From contig JALOCD010000112.1 of the NCBI GenBank assembly GCA_023228025.1, positions 1 through 13,488 of the forward strand: 13,488 bases of DNA. Direction: 5' to 3'. The translations under genes were made by a program, and so were the position numbers. Positions 1 to 6,720 of the stretch are shown piece after piece (the first letter of the stretch is position 1; each line of letters opens with the position of its first letter). The notes under the pieces are model-generated. The model made no database searches. It saw only the letters and a list, made by a program, of their open reading frames with translations, and was not told where the DNA came from. The stretch is from Prolixibacteraceae bacterium. GTDB lineage: Bacteria > Bacteroidota > Bacteroidia > Bacteroidales > Prolixibacteraceae.

Positions 1-838
1 AGTTGAAACACCATGCATAATTGGGAGCCGAGGGATCAAGGTTGCATACCTCCTTCATCCACTGCCCTCCCCATGGCCCCGGGTCAAAAAAAGGAACCAC
101 ACTAAACGGACGTTTGGTGGCAAGCTTTAACCCTTCCAAGATTGCCCGACCTTCAACCATTTTAGGTTGACCAATTTTGTTGGTGTCGAGTAGAAAGTCC
201 CATCTGTCAAACAAAGTCTTTTTCAACCTGTCGCAAACGCGCCAGTCGACAAAGAACCCTTGTTTGTAAAGGAGCATCCAGTCTGCTGTTTCCCTGTTTT
301 TTACACCAAGGTTATCGACCAGATGCTTCCGCATACGTAGTTGGATCTCCCAGCGGGCCATATCTGCATAAACCAATAAATCCGGTTCAGGACAAAGCAG
401 TGAAGCGCCACTACCATATACCAGGAAAATTCCTTGCTCTGCTGATTCCAATTCTCCCCCCACTTCCTGTACCTTTTGCGGATCGAAAAAAGCCTCCATT
501 GTCAGGCGCGTGAGGAAACCAAAAATCCGATCATTGGTCACATCCTGGAAAACCAGCTTTTTAATTTCATTTTCCGGTAGCATACAATCGGCCGCCCTTA
601 TAAACTTATGTGTTTTGATCCCCTTTTCTAGTCCTGCAATCAATTCTTCATGAATGACTCCCTGATAGGTTTCAACCACTACTAACTTCTTGCTCCCCGG
701 CAGTGCCGAAATCTCTTTATTTAACCTGTCGCAAATGGCCTCCCAGCCTTTTTCTACTTCGAACAGGCTGTTTTTTACCTCAACTACCGGAAGATTGTTG
801 AATTTTGAGGGATTGTTTAAGTATTTCATGTTTATCAT
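1..838 (-). CDS. Class I mannose-6-phosphate isomerase-like protein, N-terminal part (runs off the left edge)
   Basis: The frame is open for 279 codons from 838 to the window edge, so the C-terminus is missing. The start at 838 overlaps the kinase stop as ATGA, suggesting translational coupling; a second in-frame ATG lies at 829. About 240 residues precede the stretch RPFSVVPFFDPGPWGGQWMK (roughly residues 246-265), which resembles the start of the cupin part of type I phosphomannose isomerases, enzymes that interconvert mannose-6-phosphate and fructose-6-phosphate with zinc. The region before it (LVVVETYQGV, near residues 50-59; MARWEIQLRMRKHLVDN, mid-protein) matches my memory of long isomerase-like proteins in Bacteroidota and Planctomycetes that carry an extra N-terminal domain of unclear role. 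It is the last visible gene of the hexose operon. The family call rests on the one motif; isomerase activity is inferred. Confidence 0.62.
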   Translation of the reverse strand, partial: MINMKYLNNPSKFNNLPVVEVKNSLFEVEKGWEAICDRLNKEISALPGSKKLVVVETYQGVIHEELIAGLEKGIKTHKFIRAADCMLPENEIKKLVFQDVTNDRIFGFLTRLTMEAFFDPQKVQEVGGELESAEQGIFLVYGSGASLLCPEPDLLVYADMARWEIQLRMRKHLVDNLGVKNRETADWMLLYKQGFFVDWRVCDRLKKTLFDRWDFLLDTNKIGQPKMVEGRAILEGLKLATKRPFSVVPFFDPGPWGGQWMKEVCNLDPSAPNYAWCFN

Positions 839-1782
839 TTATTTACCGAAGAACGCACCAGGTAATCCGCTCCATACAAGGCAGCAGAATCGGGAAATCT
901 TGCCTTTACCAGCTTTACCTTTCCCCAAGGTGTCCAGGCCCGCTCGTTCACCTTTTCCTGAAGTGCCGGCAAGATAATCTCAGAACTTTTCATGATCCCG
1001 CCACTCAGGATGATCATTTCCGGATCAAAGGCATGGATCATGGTAATCATGCCTGCCGCCCAGACAGAAAGACAATGGTCCAAAACCTCTTTGGCAACCC
1101 GGTCTCCGTTTCCTGCCTGCCGGAAAAGGGACCTGAAATCAAGAACCTCCTCATTTTTCATTGCGCTTTCGGTAAACCCCGGATGCTCCTTCAACAGCGA
1201 AGGCAATCGCCAGGTCGAGGCTTCAGCTTCCACGCAGCCGATGTTGCCGCAGGTACAAACCGATCCCTTGTGGTTCACCACGAAATGTCCGCCCAGGTTC
1301 CCGGCCTGAAAATGTTTGCCGGTGAGCAACTTGCCGCCAATCACAACGGCCGTTCCAATTCCTGTGCCCAGGGTAACGGCAACCAGATCGGAACAACCCA
1401 CTCCTGCACCATGTTGCCACTCACCCAGCAAAGCCATCCGGGCATCGTTCATCGCGAACAATGGCCAATTCCATTTTTCAAACGCCCAACCGACGAGGTC
1501 TGTTTCAGGTCCGTCGTCGTATTTCTGGTTCGTGGATAATATTCTGTTTTCAGTCGAATCAACCAGGCCGGCAAAGGAGAAACCAATGCCGAGGACATCC
1601 CTCCGGGTGATCCTGTTGGATGTAAGGAGACCACCTATGGCCTCCTCAAGTTCAGGCAACTGAGGTTTTAATCCCGAAGCGGAGTGGGCAACAATTTCCT
1701 TTTTGTCAATAAGTTGACCCTCTTTTATGAGACCTGTTTTAATTATTGTTCCACCTAAATCAATGGCGATGGTAAACTTCAT
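835..1782 (-). CDS. ROK family sugar kinase
   Basis: This 315-residue cytoplasmic protein has the usual ROK length and layout. DLGGT at residues 8-12 is the phosphate-binding loop; NDARMALLGEW from residue 112 carries the likely catalytic base Asp113; TLGTGIG at 137-143 is the second nucleotide motif. The zinc site is H166 with CTCGNIGC at 176-183 (Cys176, Cys178, Cys183). The usual ExGH before the zinc cluster reads NLGGH here, a variant I associate with a ROK subgroup having GGH and AEAST, so it is probably not a defect. ROK kinases phosphorylate glucose, mannose, fructose, allose or N-acetyl sugars, and the sequence does not fix which. Neighbouring glucose- and mannose-phosphate isomerases favour a hexose giving hexose-6-phosphate. 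The next gene overlaps it by ATGA; upstream lies a heptamer repeat array that fills its translation start region. Confidence 0.9.
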   Translation of the reverse strand: MKFTIAIDLGGTIIKTGLIKEGQLIDKKEIVAHSASGLKPQLPELEEAIGGLLTSNRITRRDVLGIGFSFAGLVDSTENRILSTNQKYDDGPETDLVGWAFEKWNWPLFAMNDARMALLGEWQHGAGVGCSDLVAVTLGTGIGTAVVIGGKLLTGKHFQAGNLGGHFVVNHKGSVCTCGNIGCVEAEASTWRLPSLLKEHPGFTESAMKNEEVLDFRSLFRQAGNGDRVAKEVLDHCLSVWAAGMITMIHAFDPEMIILSGGIMKSSEIILPALQEKVNERAWTPWGKVKLVKARFPDSAALYGADYLVRSSVNK

Positions 1783-1786
1783 AGAT

Positions 1787-1835
1787 ATGAGTTATGAGTT
1801 ATGAGTTATGAGATATGAGTTATGAGTTATGAGTT
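1787..1835. repeat. Seven tandem copies of the 7-mer ATGAGTT
   Basis: Seven head-to-tail copies fill 49 bases: 1787-1793, 1794-1800, 1801-1807, 1808-1814 (variant ATGAGAT), 1815-1821, 1822-1828 and 1829-1835. On the gene strand the unit is AACTCAT. The array occupies nearly all of the gap between the porter stop codon (1834-1836, which uses two bases of the last copy) and the kinase ATG (1782), so it holds the kinase's ribosome-loading region. No Shine-Dalgarno sequence is visible there. Short perfect repeats can change copy number by replication slippage, but the sequence gives no direct evidence that this one does. Confidence 0.95.
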
Positions 1836-3159
1836 AAAGAGAGGCGAATTGCTTTTCCAGCTCCTCCAGGGTTTTTCCTTTTGTTTCAGGAACATATTTC
1901 AGTACATAAAGCAGATTTGCCAGGCAAATGAGGGCAAAAATCAGAAATGTAATTCCGCCGCTCAACTTCTCCAGCATGATGGGAAAAACGATGGTTACAA
2001 TGGTGCAGGCGATCCAAAGCGAAACAATGGCAACCGACATTCCCTTGCTGCGCAAACGGTTGGGGAATAATTCTGCAGCCACCACCCAGAGCGCCGGCCC
2101 CAGCGATGCTGCAAAGAAGGCAATGTAACCAAGAATAAATATAAGTACCAGTACACCTGATGTGTGGTTTGTGAAAAATAGGGCTGAAAGTCCGGCAAGC
2201 ATCAGCATCATTCCCAATGAGCCTATCTGAATCAATAGTTTGCGGCCAAAACGGTCGATCAAAACAAGCGCTACAAGTGTGAAAATAAGGTTCGTCCCTC
2301 CAATCAATATCGTTTGCATCAAGGCAGAATCGTTCGACTGGCCCACATTGGCAAATATTTTTGGTGCATAATACATAATCGTATTGATTCCGGTAATCTG
2401 CTGAAAGACAGCAAGGATAATTCCAATATTCAGGAGTGGCCTGATTTTTGGCGCAAGCAGATCACGGAAAGTCGAATCTTCATGTTTTGTCAGCGTTAGT
2501 TCAATTTCTGCCAATTCTAACCTGGCTGATTCTTTTCCCGAAGTTTTTATCAATACCTGAAGCGCTTCATCTGTTCTTCCGCGGGCAACGAGCCAGCGAG
2601 GACTTTCAGGAACCATAAAAAGGCTGAAAAAGAGCAATATGGCAGGGGCAGCCATGACCAACAACATCCACCGCCAATTGTTTTCGCCGGTACCAACCAG
2701 CAGGTAATTGCTGAAAAAAGCCACCAAAATGCCGATCACTATCGCCAATTGGTTCAGGGAAACCAGCGTTCCGCGATATTTGGCGGGTGCAAGTTCGGCA
2801 ATGTACATGGGTGAAAGGATGGATGCAACGCCTACCGCTAGTCCGCCAAGAATTCGGGCAATCAGGAAGAAAATAAGGACGTGAGCAGTAGCGCTTCCCA
2901 CCGACGAAACAAAAAACAACAGGGCTGCCATCATCAGTACTTTTTTTCTGCCATAATGGTCACCAACTTTCCCTGCAAGGAATACCCCGCCTATGCAGCC
3001 AAACAATAAACTGCTTACCGTCCAGCCCAACCCTGTTTCGGACAAACCGAAATAGGGCTGAATAAAATTGATGGTACCTGAAATGACCGCGGTATCAAAA
3101 CCGAAAAGAAGTCCGCCCAATGCCGCGACGACTGATATCAGAACAACGTATCCCTTCAT
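1834..3159 (-). CDS. MFS sugar porter (sugar/H+ symporter family, XylE-like)
   Basis: A 441-residue inner-membrane protein of normal length for the sugar porter family, with hydrophobic segments fitting 12 helices. Family signatures are in order: GDHYGRK at 66-72 (loop 2-3), PMYIAELAPAKYRG at 117-130, PESPRWL at 184-190 ending the first half, QQITGIN at 253-259 followed by MYY (helix 7, sugar contact), DRFGRK at 302-307 (loop 8-9) and PETKGKTLEELE at 424-435 near the C-terminus. Members carry xylose, glucose, galactose, arabinose or inositol, usually with protons; the substrate cannot be read from the sequence. It starts 7 bases after the phosphoglucose isomerase stop, so it belongs to the same operon, and probably brings in the sugar that the downstream ROK kinase phosphorylates. 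Confidence 0.93.
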   Translation of the reverse strand: MKGYVVLISVVAALGGLLFGFDTAVISGTINFIQPYFGLSETGLGWTVSSLLFGCIGGVFLAGKVGDHYGRKKVLMMAALLFFVSSVGSATAHVLIFFLIARILGGLAVGVASILSPMYIAELAPAKYRGTLVSLNQLAIVIGILVAFFSNYLLVGTGENNWRWMLLVMAAPAILLFFSLFMVPESPRWLVARGRTDEALQVLIKTSGKESARLELAEIELTLTKHEDSTFRDLLAPKIRPLLNIGIILAVFQQITGINTIMYYAPKIFANVGQSNDSALMQTILIGGTNLIFTLVALVLIDRFGRKLLIQIGSLGMMLMLAGLSALFFTNHTSGVLVLIFILGYIAFFAASLGPALWVVAAELFPNRLRSKGMSVAIVSLWIACTIVTIVFPIMLEKLSGGITFLIFALICLANLLYVLKYVPETKGKTLEELEKQFASL

Positions 3160-3166
3160 ATCCGGA

Positions 3167-3745
3167 TTATTTTAATTTATTTTCGACCAGCGCCGGTTTT
3201 CCGTCAACTTCAACCAATCGTGCAGAAAAACCATTCGCAGCAATTTCTTCATAATCATGACCGGCATCAGATGGCCAGCAAGCGCCAACAATCAGGTTTT
3301 CGTCGCCCGTGTTGGCCAAACGGTGTGCAATCTCGCCACCAATGTAATGCAGGCTACCAGGAGAGACCTCTTCAGCCCAGGTATTCCTATCACGGTCCAT
3401 CAGGATCAGCATCCCGTTCCCCTGAATACCCCAATAAAACTCGGCCCGGTCGGATTGGGCATGAAAATGTCCTTTGGTCATGAAATACTCGTCTCCGACT
3501 TTCCCCGGATGGATGGTTGAAACACCAAAAAATAGTCCTCCCGGAGTTCCTTCAGCGACAGGTAACCAGGATTGGACAGAATAAGCAATCGTTTCCTGAC
3601 TCATTTCAGACAAAAGCTTCCGGTTATGAAATATCCCGGCGATCTCCTTTAATAACCGAAACTGGTTGATGATTGGATCCCCTTTCATCGAATAATCGCC
3701 CAAACCCAGTTCCACAATAGATCTTGAAATATGTAAATGCTTCAT
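3167..3745 (-). CDS. pgiA: Cupin-type glucose-6-phosphate isomerase (archaeal-type cPGI)
   Basis: A 192-residue cupin that interconverts glucose-6-phosphate and fructose-6-phosphate with a bound metal. It belongs to the cupin PGI family first described in Pyrococcus and Thermococcus, unrelated in fold to classical Pgi. The core is TKGHFH at 90-95, then E102 within AEFYWG, then H141 in IAHRLANTG. Residues H93, H95, E102 and H141 lie a constant five positions from the metal ligands I recall for the Pyrococcus furiosus enzyme (H88, H90, E97, H136). Length is typical. It sits between the GntR regulator (25-base gap) and the porter (7-base gap), joining glucose- and fructose-phosphate pools beside the mannose-phosphate-isomerase-like gene. 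The symbol follows the archaeal name and is not specific to this organism. Confidence 0.88.
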   Translation of the reverse strand: MKHLHISRSIVELGLGDYSMKGDPIINQFRLLKEIAGIFHNRKLLSEMSQETIAYSVQSWLPVAEGTPGGLFFGVSTIHPGKVGDEYFMTKGHFHAQSDRAEFYWGIQGNGMLILMDRDRNTWAEEVSPGSLHYIGGEIAHRLANTGDENLIVGACWPSDAGHDYEEIAANGFSARLVEVDGKPALVENKLK

Positions 3746-3770
3746 ATTTAGCTACTAAAATATTATTTCA

Positions 3771-4784
3771 TTAAAATGAGCTACGGTTGTTGATAAGGAA
3801 AGCGTTGTCAATTTTCTTCTTTTTATTGTTCAGGATCATCTCGGCCATTTCTTTACCCATACGGGCGAAATCGGTAGAGACCGTGGTGATCCCTGAGGCG
3901 ACAATGCCTTTCAAGGGAGTTTCATTGTAAGAGACAATTCCCATATCTGCGCCAAGTAACAATTGATGATCCATGGAATAACGAACAAGGAACTCCAGAT
4001 CACGATCATCGACCACTACAAAAGCATCCCCCGATGCTACTTCAAATGATTTGCAGTCGCTTGTTACTTCAAAAGCAACCCGAAATTGTTTGCAGAAGTC
4101 GCGGAATCCAGTAACGATATCCCTGAAATGTGATTTCTGGTGCCGGATAACCAACACCATCCTTTTATATTTAATAACGAGTGAGAGGTTCGCCTTCAAA
4201 ATCCTGTATATGTCCCGCTCGAAGTCCTGGCAGACGTATGGGAAAAGATCTTTGTATTGTTTTCTGCCCTGATCAAGAATAAACACCTTGTTGGAAGGAA
4301 GTTTTCCGATGGTTGAAAAGGCATCAGGATGGTCGATGGGCATGATCACATATTCGGAGTAGTCACCAATCGCACCTTCAATGATGGTGTGAAACATTTT
4401 CAGGTTGTTGTGGTGAAAATAGATCTGTTCACTGCCTTCGTTTTTCAACGCCTCCTTAAATGCATCGTAAAGCTCCTCCTTGTAAGCCGTGAGCCGGTCA
4501 AAAACCAGCAATACCTTGCGTTTGAAATCCGGATTCTCATTTTGAACAAAATACCCCTTACCAACCTGAGAGGTAATGACCCCTTTTGATTTCAATTCGT
4601 TATACGCCATTAATACCGTGTCCTGCGATAAACTAAATTGACTGCAAAGCATGTTGATCGACGGGATTTTATCGCCCTTTTTCAGTTCGCCTGCTTTTAT
4701 TTTCTGCAGAACCGCATCAATTATCTGCCGGTATTTGGGAACCGGCAAATTCTCCTCAAATTGAATTTCAATGTCTTTCCGCAT
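3771..4784 (-). CDS. GntR family transcriptional regulator with a LacI-like sugar-sensing domain
   Basis: A 337-residue cytoplasmic DNA-binding protein. Residues about 15-80 form a GntR winged helix: PKYRQIIDAVLQKI, then KGDKIPSINMLCSQFSLSQD, then TVLMAYNELKSKGVI, ending in the wing VGKGYFV. From about residue 90 (KVLLVFDRL) to 330 the protein resembles a periplasmic-binding-protein/LacI sensor rather than the FCD or UTRA domains of most GntR proteins; TTVSTDFARMGKEMAEMIL near the C-terminus fits that fold. In Bacteroidota, this GntR plus LacI-sensor architecture often controls sugar-use operons. It is the first gene of the five-gene hexose operon and has a promoter-like element just upstream, so it probably regulates its own operon in response to a sugar or sugar phosphate. 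The ligand is unknown. Confidence 0.87.
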   Translation of the reverse strand: MRKDIEIQFEENLPVPKYRQIIDAVLQKIKAGELKKGDKIPSINMLCSQFSLSQDTVLMAYNELKSKGVITSQVGKGYFVQNENPDFKRKVLLVFDRLTAYKEELYDAFKEALKNEGSEQIYFHHNNLKMFHTIIEGAIGDYSEYVIMPIDHPDAFSTIGKLPSNKVFILDQGRKQYKDLFPYVCQDFERDIYRILKANLSLVIKYKRMVLVIRHQKSHFRDIVTGFRDFCKQFRVAFEVTSDCKSFEVASGDAFVVVDDRDLEFLVRYSMDHQLLLGADMGIVSYNETPLKGIVASGITTVSTDFARMGKEMAEMILNNKKKKIDNAFLINNRSSF

Positions 4785-4808
4785 AGCAAACCTCTAGGTA
4801 GTACTATG

Positions 4809-4842
4809 CAAAAATATAAAATATATATATGCAATATATCAA
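4809..4842 (-). promoter_or_regulatory. Bacteroidota-type promoter for the gntR-led hexose operon
   Basis: On the minus strand the sequence TATTTTTG (4816-4809) fits the Bacteroidota -7 consensus TAnnTTTG exactly. A TTG at 4842-4840 can serve as the -33 element, although the 23-base gap is a little wide. The region between is a run of AT dinucleotides. The -7 box lies 24 bases before the regulator ATG at 4784, leaving a short leader. No other start of similar quality was seen between 4785 and 5004. Confidence 0.45.
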
Positions 4843-5004
4843 CATATTAAAATAATTTATAAAATTTGTATTGGATAATTTTCGATTAGTTTATCTTTCT
4901 GATAAGAGGTAAGGTTGAAGGCACAAATGAGTGATTCCGATAGATGATAAAAAAAAGTCTTTGAAATGGGCGGTCTATATGCCTAAACCAAAAATCTTAT
5001 TTTA
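4843..5004. other. AT-rich intergenic region upstream of the hexose operon
   Basis: This stretch separates the gntR promoter from the gene remnants upstream. I see no open frame with protein-like content, no RNA gene and no strong stem-loop followed by a T-run on the minus strand. It should hold any operator for the GntR protein, but no clear palindrome stands out. A poly-A run near 4946-4955 becomes a T-run on the minus strand, without a convincing stem before it. Confidence 0.5.
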
Positions 5005-5106
5005 TCAATCGCTTTTATAACTGTTTTTAATCACAGCTTTATTAAATTTTTTTAGTAGCATCGGATTCAGTCTGTCCAGGTTTTCCCAATCTTCTTCGCC
5101 ATAACC
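5005..5106 (-). pseudogene. Unidentified C-terminal gene scrap
   Basis: In the minus-strand frame ending at the TGA at 5007-5005, 33 codons read as a plausible protein tail, starting GYGEEDWENLDRLNPMLLKK and ending KNSYKSD. It lies directly after the beta-helix remnant but in a different frame, overlapping its end by a few bases. There is no start codon of its own near the junction. It may be the tail of a further lost gene or of the alpha-galactosidase-like gene after an internal deletion. I do not recognise the family. Confidence 0.35.
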
Positions 5107-5330
5107 CCCAGCCGCTATAATCAAACGAATAAACATCATGAATAACGTTGTTGCTCACGGCTGTGCCTTACGACGGGCACAGGATATACCGCACCCATAT
5201 CACTCAGTTCGCCCAAGCCAAGGTGATGGATATGATTGAATGATAGCGACAAGCCTTCCAAAATGCCGTTACTATTCAATACACGGCCCATGGAGGTATG
5301 TCTTTGTCTTTGAAAATCCCATTTTTCCCA
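5102..5330 (-). pseudogene. Remnant of a right-handed parallel beta-helix protein (pectate-lyase-like fold)
   Basis: Two adjoining minus-strand frames read as consecutive pieces of one conserved protein. The first (5330 to 5184) contains SFNHIHHLGLGELSDMGAVY at 5243-5184. One stray base (5183) then shifts the frame, and the second piece (5182 to 5102) reads LCPS, a TAA stop at 5170-5168, GTAV, then SNNVIHDVYSFDYSGWGL. Joined, they match the order I know from secreted right-handed beta-helix proteins of Bacteroidota and Planctomycetes (a NHIH...LSDMG repeat, an 'SPGT' turn, then NNVIHDVY with a GWGL end). These proteins commonly act on polysaccharides as lyases or hydrolases. At least one frameshift and one stop, with both ends missing, make it a dead fragment. 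Confidence 0.6.
5161..5182. repeat. Inverted repeat within the beta-helix remnant
   Basis: CTGTGCC (5161-5167) and GGCACAG (5176-5182) are perfect 7-base complementary arms around an 8-base loop. The loop includes the TAA that interrupts the beta-helix frame, and the right arm ends beside the frameshift at 5183. It could be chance, a hairpin that promoted the local mutation, or a trace of a small insertion. No T-run follows on either strand, so it is not an intrinsic terminator. Confidence 0.5.
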
Positions 5331-5338
5331 TTATTCCA

Positions 5339-6337
5339 ATATATGGTGTGCCATCCACAATCAAGTTCAAATTGTGTCGCACCTCATTTCGCGGCTATTT
5401 TAGCTTGGTCTTGAAGTAAAGTGTCTGAAATTTTTTCATAAAATGGAATATAGCTGTTGTACATAACCGTGGGCCTTATCTGTATTTCATTGATGCGAAG
5501 CCCCATGTGCCGTCTGACGAAATTTGCCAGGATTGTATTCATAATCATCCATGGGTCCGAAGAATTGATATATGGGATTACAAATACCCTCGGACTCGTC
5601 CATTGATCAGCATTTTTTATGTATTTTCTAAATGGGTATTTTTCTTCTTTGTGTGTAAGCCCTATATCGGCATTGTCATACTCAGTATTGTATGCTGTTC
5701 TTTTCAAAACTCCCGGAGATTCGTTACCAAGAAGTATCCCCGCATTTTCCTTATACGAATGAATAGCAATTACCGGGTCATCCCAATCGCTTATATAGGT
5801 GCTTAGATGTTTCTGTCTTCCATAATTGACATAAGCAACCGCTCTCACAAAACTAAATCCCAATATTAATTTCTCCACATCGAACGATTCTATCATTATC
5901 TCTTTCCCCGAATTATTCAATATGCAAATCTGTTTTCGGATAACAGGTAAATCAGGATATAGCAAATATGTGATGTCAACTTCTATTCCCCAAAAATCTT
6001 TTGTGCCTTGAAGCTTCACGGTTGCCCCTTTCCCTTGATGATTGTCGCTTGCATTCTTAAATGATTTCAAACTCCATCCCGATTGCCCGTCACAATACTT
6101 CCCGTCAATATATAAAGAAAACTCTTTTGACTTTTCAGAATCAAAATTCAAATCATTGCCGTTGATTTTGAGGCTTTTTGTAAGGATATTACCATCCTTA
6201 ATAATAATCTCTCTCTCCACCAACCCATTGCTTAATACCAATGAATTCTTATTAAATGTTGCAAAATTTTGCGCTTGAATCGATGTAGGAAACCATGGTA
6301 AAAACATGCAGATTAAAATAATTTTGTTTAATTTCAT
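5339..6337 (-). pseudogene. GH36-like alpha-galactosidase, N-terminal portion, cut by an in-frame TGA
   Basis: The open part encodes 317 residues ending at a TGA (5386-5384). Residues 1-22 are a Sec signal peptide (basic start, IILICMFLPWF core, IQAQ end), so the product would have been secreted. The rest resembles the N-terminal beta-supersandwich of GH36/melibiase-like alpha-galactosidases: NSLVLSNGLVEREIIIKDG, later LLYPDLPVIRKQICILNNS, and PTVMYNSYIPFYEK leading into the barrel. After the TGA the same frame continues GATQFELDCGWHTIY, which fits the next barrel strand (family pattern 'AAKxGxxxFxxDxGW'), so the stop looks like a nonsense change of a Cys or Trp codon. By about 5339 the homology ends and beta-helix remnants begin, so most of the catalytic barrel is missing. 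The family is recognised by resemblance; the loss of function is well supported. Confidence 0.6.
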
Positions 6338-6365
6338 TTTGTTTAATAGTGGTTTTTTTTCGTTT

Positions 6366-6452
6366 TTGATGGACTCTAATCTTATTTACCTGAGCTATCA
6401 TGCCAGCAGAAATTGCAGGAAGCAATAAACAAAGTAAAATCTTTCTGTTCAT
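6366..6452 (-). pseudogene. Orphan signal-peptide start of a lost secreted protein
   Basis: About 28 codons from an ATG at 6452 encode a convincing Sec signal peptide (MNRKILLCLLLPAISAGMIA, then QVNK). After that the frame becomes lysine-rich, low-complexity sequence and runs into the start of the alpha-galactosidase-like gene (6337) in another frame. The likely explanation is the 5' end of a secreted-protein gene whose body was deleted. A genuine short secreted peptide is possible but less likely, because its C-terminal half would overlap the next gene's start. Confidence 0.35.
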
Positions 6453-6720
6453 ATCCGATTTTTTTAATATACTAAACTTATATATTCTGATTTTTACCGT
6501 CTTCTTCTTTCTTTACCCCCCTTCCCCCATCCGGGGGTGTTAAAAACTCAAGGGCATCTCTAAACACTATTTTTTTTATACAACTGTTTAAAACAATTTT
6601 TCCATAGCTCACGAGTAATGTCCAGATGCATCAGTAACTATGTATTCCTCAATCCGTTTAGTATTGCAGGGAATCTTGAGCCTGCAACGACTTTCATTCC
6701 TGAGGGAATTCGGTTACATC
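6453..6720. other. Intergenic region after the chimeric glycosidase gene
   Basis: No open frame with protein-like content is visible here. A C-rich stretch with a CCCCC/GGGGG hairpin lies at 6524-6537 and small inverted repeats lie nearer the gene end (annotated separately). Near 6470-6490 the minus strand has an AT-rich stretch with TAAGTTTA, one base off the TAnnTTTG -7 consensus, which might once have driven the genes that are now broken. No RNA gene or terminator with a T-run was found. Confidence 0.5.
6664..6709 (-). other. Pair of stem-loops just after the glycosidase-like stop codon
   Basis: Reading with the gene, the first small stem is ATTCC/GGAAT (6709-6705 with 6700-6696, 4-base loop) and the second is a perfect 7-base stem TTGCAGG/CCTGCAA (6687-6681 with 6670-6664, 10-base loop). 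Both lie within 60 bases of the stop at 6721. They may protect or end the transcript, but there is no T-run, so a standard intrinsic terminator is not supported. Confidence 0.35.

Noticed and set aside
805..1539. 244-codon open frame on the plus strand
   Set aside because: It lies wholly across the ROK kinase and the start of the PMI-like gene, whose motifs are clear; its own translation has no family pattern.
1787..1835. CRISPR-like array
   Set aside because: The copies are 7-base, contiguous and without spacers, so this is a simple tandem repeat.
5384..5386. In-frame TGA as a selenocysteine or recoded codon
   Set aside because: The expected gene body does not continue beyond about 15 codons, and the adjacent sequence shows a frameshift and further stops, so decay is simpler. 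No SECIS-like stem was apparent after the codon.
5005..6452. Insertion sequence or transposon as the cause of the decayed region
   Set aside because: I found no transposase-like frame, no terminal inverted repeats and no target-site duplication around the remnants.
6524..6537. CCCCC-ATCC-GGGGG hairpin as a terminator
   Set aside because: The stem is only 5 bases and no T-run follows on the minus strand; on the plus strand there is no gene for it to terminate.
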